DNA of 64,000 bases, from the NCBI GenBank assembly GCA_020055645.1, contig CM034546.1, positions 104,429,812 to 104,493,811 on the forward strand, written 5' to 3'. This DNA is from Tomocerus qinae. Its lineage: Eukaryota; Arthropoda; Collembola; Entomobryomorpha; Tomoceridae. The position numbers and the translations under genes were made by a program. Position 1 is the stretch's first letter. Each line of letters starts with the position of its first letter. The notes under the pieces are model-generated. The model did not search any database, was not told where the DNA came from, and saw nothing but the letters and a program-made list of their open reading frames with translations. Below, piece after piece: positions 61,488 to 64,000 of the stretch.

Positions 61488-64000
61488 ATGAAGCCTGAAA
61501 AAGCCGGAAATTTCATTAAGTCCTTCCCAAGGAAATCGGAAAGACTAGATTGGAGAAAAGTGGGTAAGTAAAAATGTAACAAGTCATTTCAATTGGAATT
61601 TTTCAAATATTGTGCAGAAGTGAATGAAATCACATTTGATATACCAACAAAAAGCAAACAATACGTGGAGGTAAGGCATATAGGCGGTAGAGATATTTAA
61701 TGGAAAAGAAAATGATGAAACTAATGGTTTGTCTTGTCGCTCTGTTGGTTTGTTGACTTACGAAAGCTTCCCTAGACATCGACAAAGTGTTTCAAGAGTC
61801 AGATTGGGAGCAACTAAAAGAACTCTTAAATCAAATAACATTTTGTCATCCGGAGTCAGAATTCAATCAAGAGAAGACAGATCCAGGATTTATCAAGGTA
61901 TTTCGCATTTCACAGATTCTTATGGAATATTTGGTCAGCAGTCAGGAGGATAACAAAGACAGGGAAGAAGAGCTACAGTCACGTTGCCAAGAGCTGGAAG
62001 TCGCAACGAAAACTTACTTAGAACAAATTGAAAATCTCAAGTCGAATCTTATAGCTGCGAAAAAGGAGTTGCGTAAGAGAAAAGAACTTCTAGCATCAAC
62101 TCAGAGTGAAGTTCTGCTAGGCGAAGAAAAAGATGAGTTTGATCAGGTGAGAATATGTGCTTACACAAAGATCTACGACTTTGTATTTACTAGACCTCAG
62201 CAGTTGTATATATAGGTATAATACAATTTGAAACTGGAAGTTATTCTGTAAACTTATAAATGCTACACTATTATTTAATAATATAAGGTTTAGAAAAAAC
62301 TTAAACCTTCTCAGCACGCCAGATTTATGTGTAACATTTGCACAGAAATATTAGGATCGAACTACAGCGCACTTCAACCGTAATTCAATTTTACTTGAGC
62401 AAAATAAGTTTTTGACAGTTCTTAAGAATGATTTCCTGTTTGCTTTTCCATTTTGCTAGTGTCCCTACTGCTCGAAGAAATTTTTAACTGGAACTTACCT
62501 CTTTGCCCATATGCAACGAAGACATCAAGGTCTTCCGATTCAGTCTGCTTTTCCGAGATCCTTTCACAATTTCCCAAATGTAGGATTTCCTATTCAGCAA
62601 ACATTCCCGATGGTCTACTCGAACAGTGATGGTGAAACTGGTGTTAAATCAGGGGCAATTACAGCGGCTACTCAGACTGAAACAGAAATGAGGGCTGATG
62701 CCACGACTGCAGCAATCAATCACCATGAGAAATCAAAGAGTAACGAACGGCCTGTACAAGACGGAAATGAGATTATTAATGATTCAATTGAAGAGCCAAT
62801 GGATAAGAGTATTTTGACTTCACATAGAATAGATCTGCATACTGTAAGCGAATTGGTGGAAAAATATCTAGAGCAAAAATCTATTGCCAGACAAAATCAG
62901 CATTACGATGAGATTCTTTCAACTATAAGAGCCGTGTCAGAAAATCGAGACAAGGATTTCCTGGAGAGAAGAGCAAGTTTTTCTATTGAAAAAAATTCGT
63001 CTGGGGATTCCAGCAGAAAAAGTTCTTTTAGAACTGCCAACCCCATTACAACAGTTTCAATTGAAGAGGCTGAGCGAAGTGTCAGTAAGATGAGAGAAGA
63101 GCTTCAAATTCAATGGCATGCTCTTAAGGGACAGGTTCATGAGAGTGGGATTGAAGAATTGAAAGAGAGGCTTTTGAATGAAATGCAGGTTGAATATTTA
63201 AAGCTATTAGGAGAGCAATTTATACTTCTGAACACATTTTTCTCTAAATTTTTTAGTTGCACATCTTTTAATCAACTTTTTTTTTTCTTTAGAAAATGCA
63301 GGATTTAATCATCAATTCCCCAAGAAACAAAGACACAGAAAATGGAGAGATAGGGAAGGCTGATGACCATTCCATGCTAGAAAGAAGTATGGACGAAAGG
63401 TTTCAAAAACAAGAAGAACAGCTAGAAGAAATCAAACAGACACTGCAAAGCAAAGTCAGATTCAATAATACATACATACATCTGATGTCTGGTTTTATAA
63501 AACATTGCAAGTGTTTTGTTTTGTACATCTCTCTATATTTCATTATTGCTTACAATTTGTAGGTTCAAGCTGATTTGGGAGTTCTGCAGACAAAGTTGGA
63601 GTCACAAGAAAAATATTGGAAAGCTAAACTAGCTTCTGTTGAAGAAAAGTATCAGCAACAACTATCAAATCTGAAAGACGAACTACAGCAAGCTAGCTGT
63701 CAAAAACCTGAACCACAAGTCCAACTTCCACCTGAACAAGTAGTAGATGGTAATAAAGAGCAGAAGGAAGAAACCAAAGTTGACAACTCCAGTATCGACG
63801 GAGAACTAGAACTTAATCAAACAGACGAAGATGCCATTGATGCGAACAACCAGATTGTACCAGTAGCAAAACCAAGGAAAACTACTCCAGTTCCAACAAC
63901 CACATCTTTAGTGACTGTTATGAAAGTTGCACAAGTTTCTACGAACAACTCTACAGCAACTGACGTAAAGCCTCAACGAAGACTGGCACCTCAGCCGCCC
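61488..64000 (+). CDS. DZIP1: DZIP1-like zinc-finger/coiled-coil protein, 3' end missing
   Basis: Five exons are visible: 61488-61563, 61767-62146, 62460-63188, 63293-63454 and 63563 to the window edge, giving 595 codons so far. Residues 10-60 match the DZIP1 N-terminal domain (SERLDWRKV, LDIDKVFQESD, QITFCHPESE). Residues 75-150 include the FRISQILMEYLVSSQE helix and a coiled coil. One C2H2 zinc finger lies at 153-174 (CPYC ... H169, H174), opening exactly at exon 3. Further coiled coils follow, then a Pro/Thr-rich region. DZIP1 acts at the basal body and transition zone in cilium assembly and in Hedgehog signal control (established in vertebrates, gene iguana). The exon 4 donor is GTCAGA, weak but required by frame. 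The start codon precedes the conserved domain by only a few residues. Confidence 0.88.

Overview
The window is eukaryotic nuclear DNA. It is AT-rich, and every confident gene is split by short introns with GT-AG borders. The gene set points to an arthropod: a tandem cluster of Methuselah-like receptor genes, plus conserved animal genes for Rbx1/Roc1, endonuclease V, a small Maf factor, ATG12, RhoGDI and DZIP1. A springtail-like (collembolan) genome is a reasonable guess from the receptor expansion, but this is inference. All gene models below were spliced by eye; each full-length model keeps its reading frame across all junctions, and the total coding length is a multiple of three.

Layout. 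1-22.4 kb: Methuselah-like cluster. It starts with an ectodomain-only gene on + (broken by the left edge). Three full seven-membrane-segment paralogs follow on the minus strand (1838-6567, 10778-14325, 19325-22446), each with nine coding exons and the same intron phases. The first two lie in a tandem segmental duplication of at least 6 kb. 24.3-25.7 kb: a secreted protein with a beta/gamma-crystallin-like domain. 27.0-28.3 kb: a fold-back MITE. 28.8-29.5 kb: a SnoaL-like enzyme of bacterial type with an added leader exon. 29.9-39.8 kb: a dense nest of transposable elements. It holds a canonical non-autonomous Helitron with two minisatellites, Helentron/HINE-like elements, and a 6.4 kb element with 1.1 kb inverted terminal repeats. 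40.2-64 kb: gene-dense and largely conserved. In order: Rbx1 (+), a secreted His/Pro/Gly-rich protein (-), a 1128-residue BTB protein with a C-terminal UBA-like domain (-), endonuclease V (+), small Maf (-), ATG12 (-), RhoGDI (+) and the 5' part of DZIP1 (+).

The genes do not form one pathway. The Methuselah-like genes are a local family and probably share control regions through duplication. The conserved genes on the right are housekeeping (ubiquitin ligation, autophagy, nucleic-acid cleavage, Rho control, cilium assembly). The most unusual content is in the transposon nest. The Helitron carries about 26 regularly spaced copies of TTCTAGAA, a match to the heat-shock-element core, in a 31-bp minisatellite. 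Other points of note are a 30-bp perfect palindrome flanked by an exact 8-bp duplication, which looks like two hAT ends fused with nothing between them, and a Methuselah-like gene that has lost its membrane exons.
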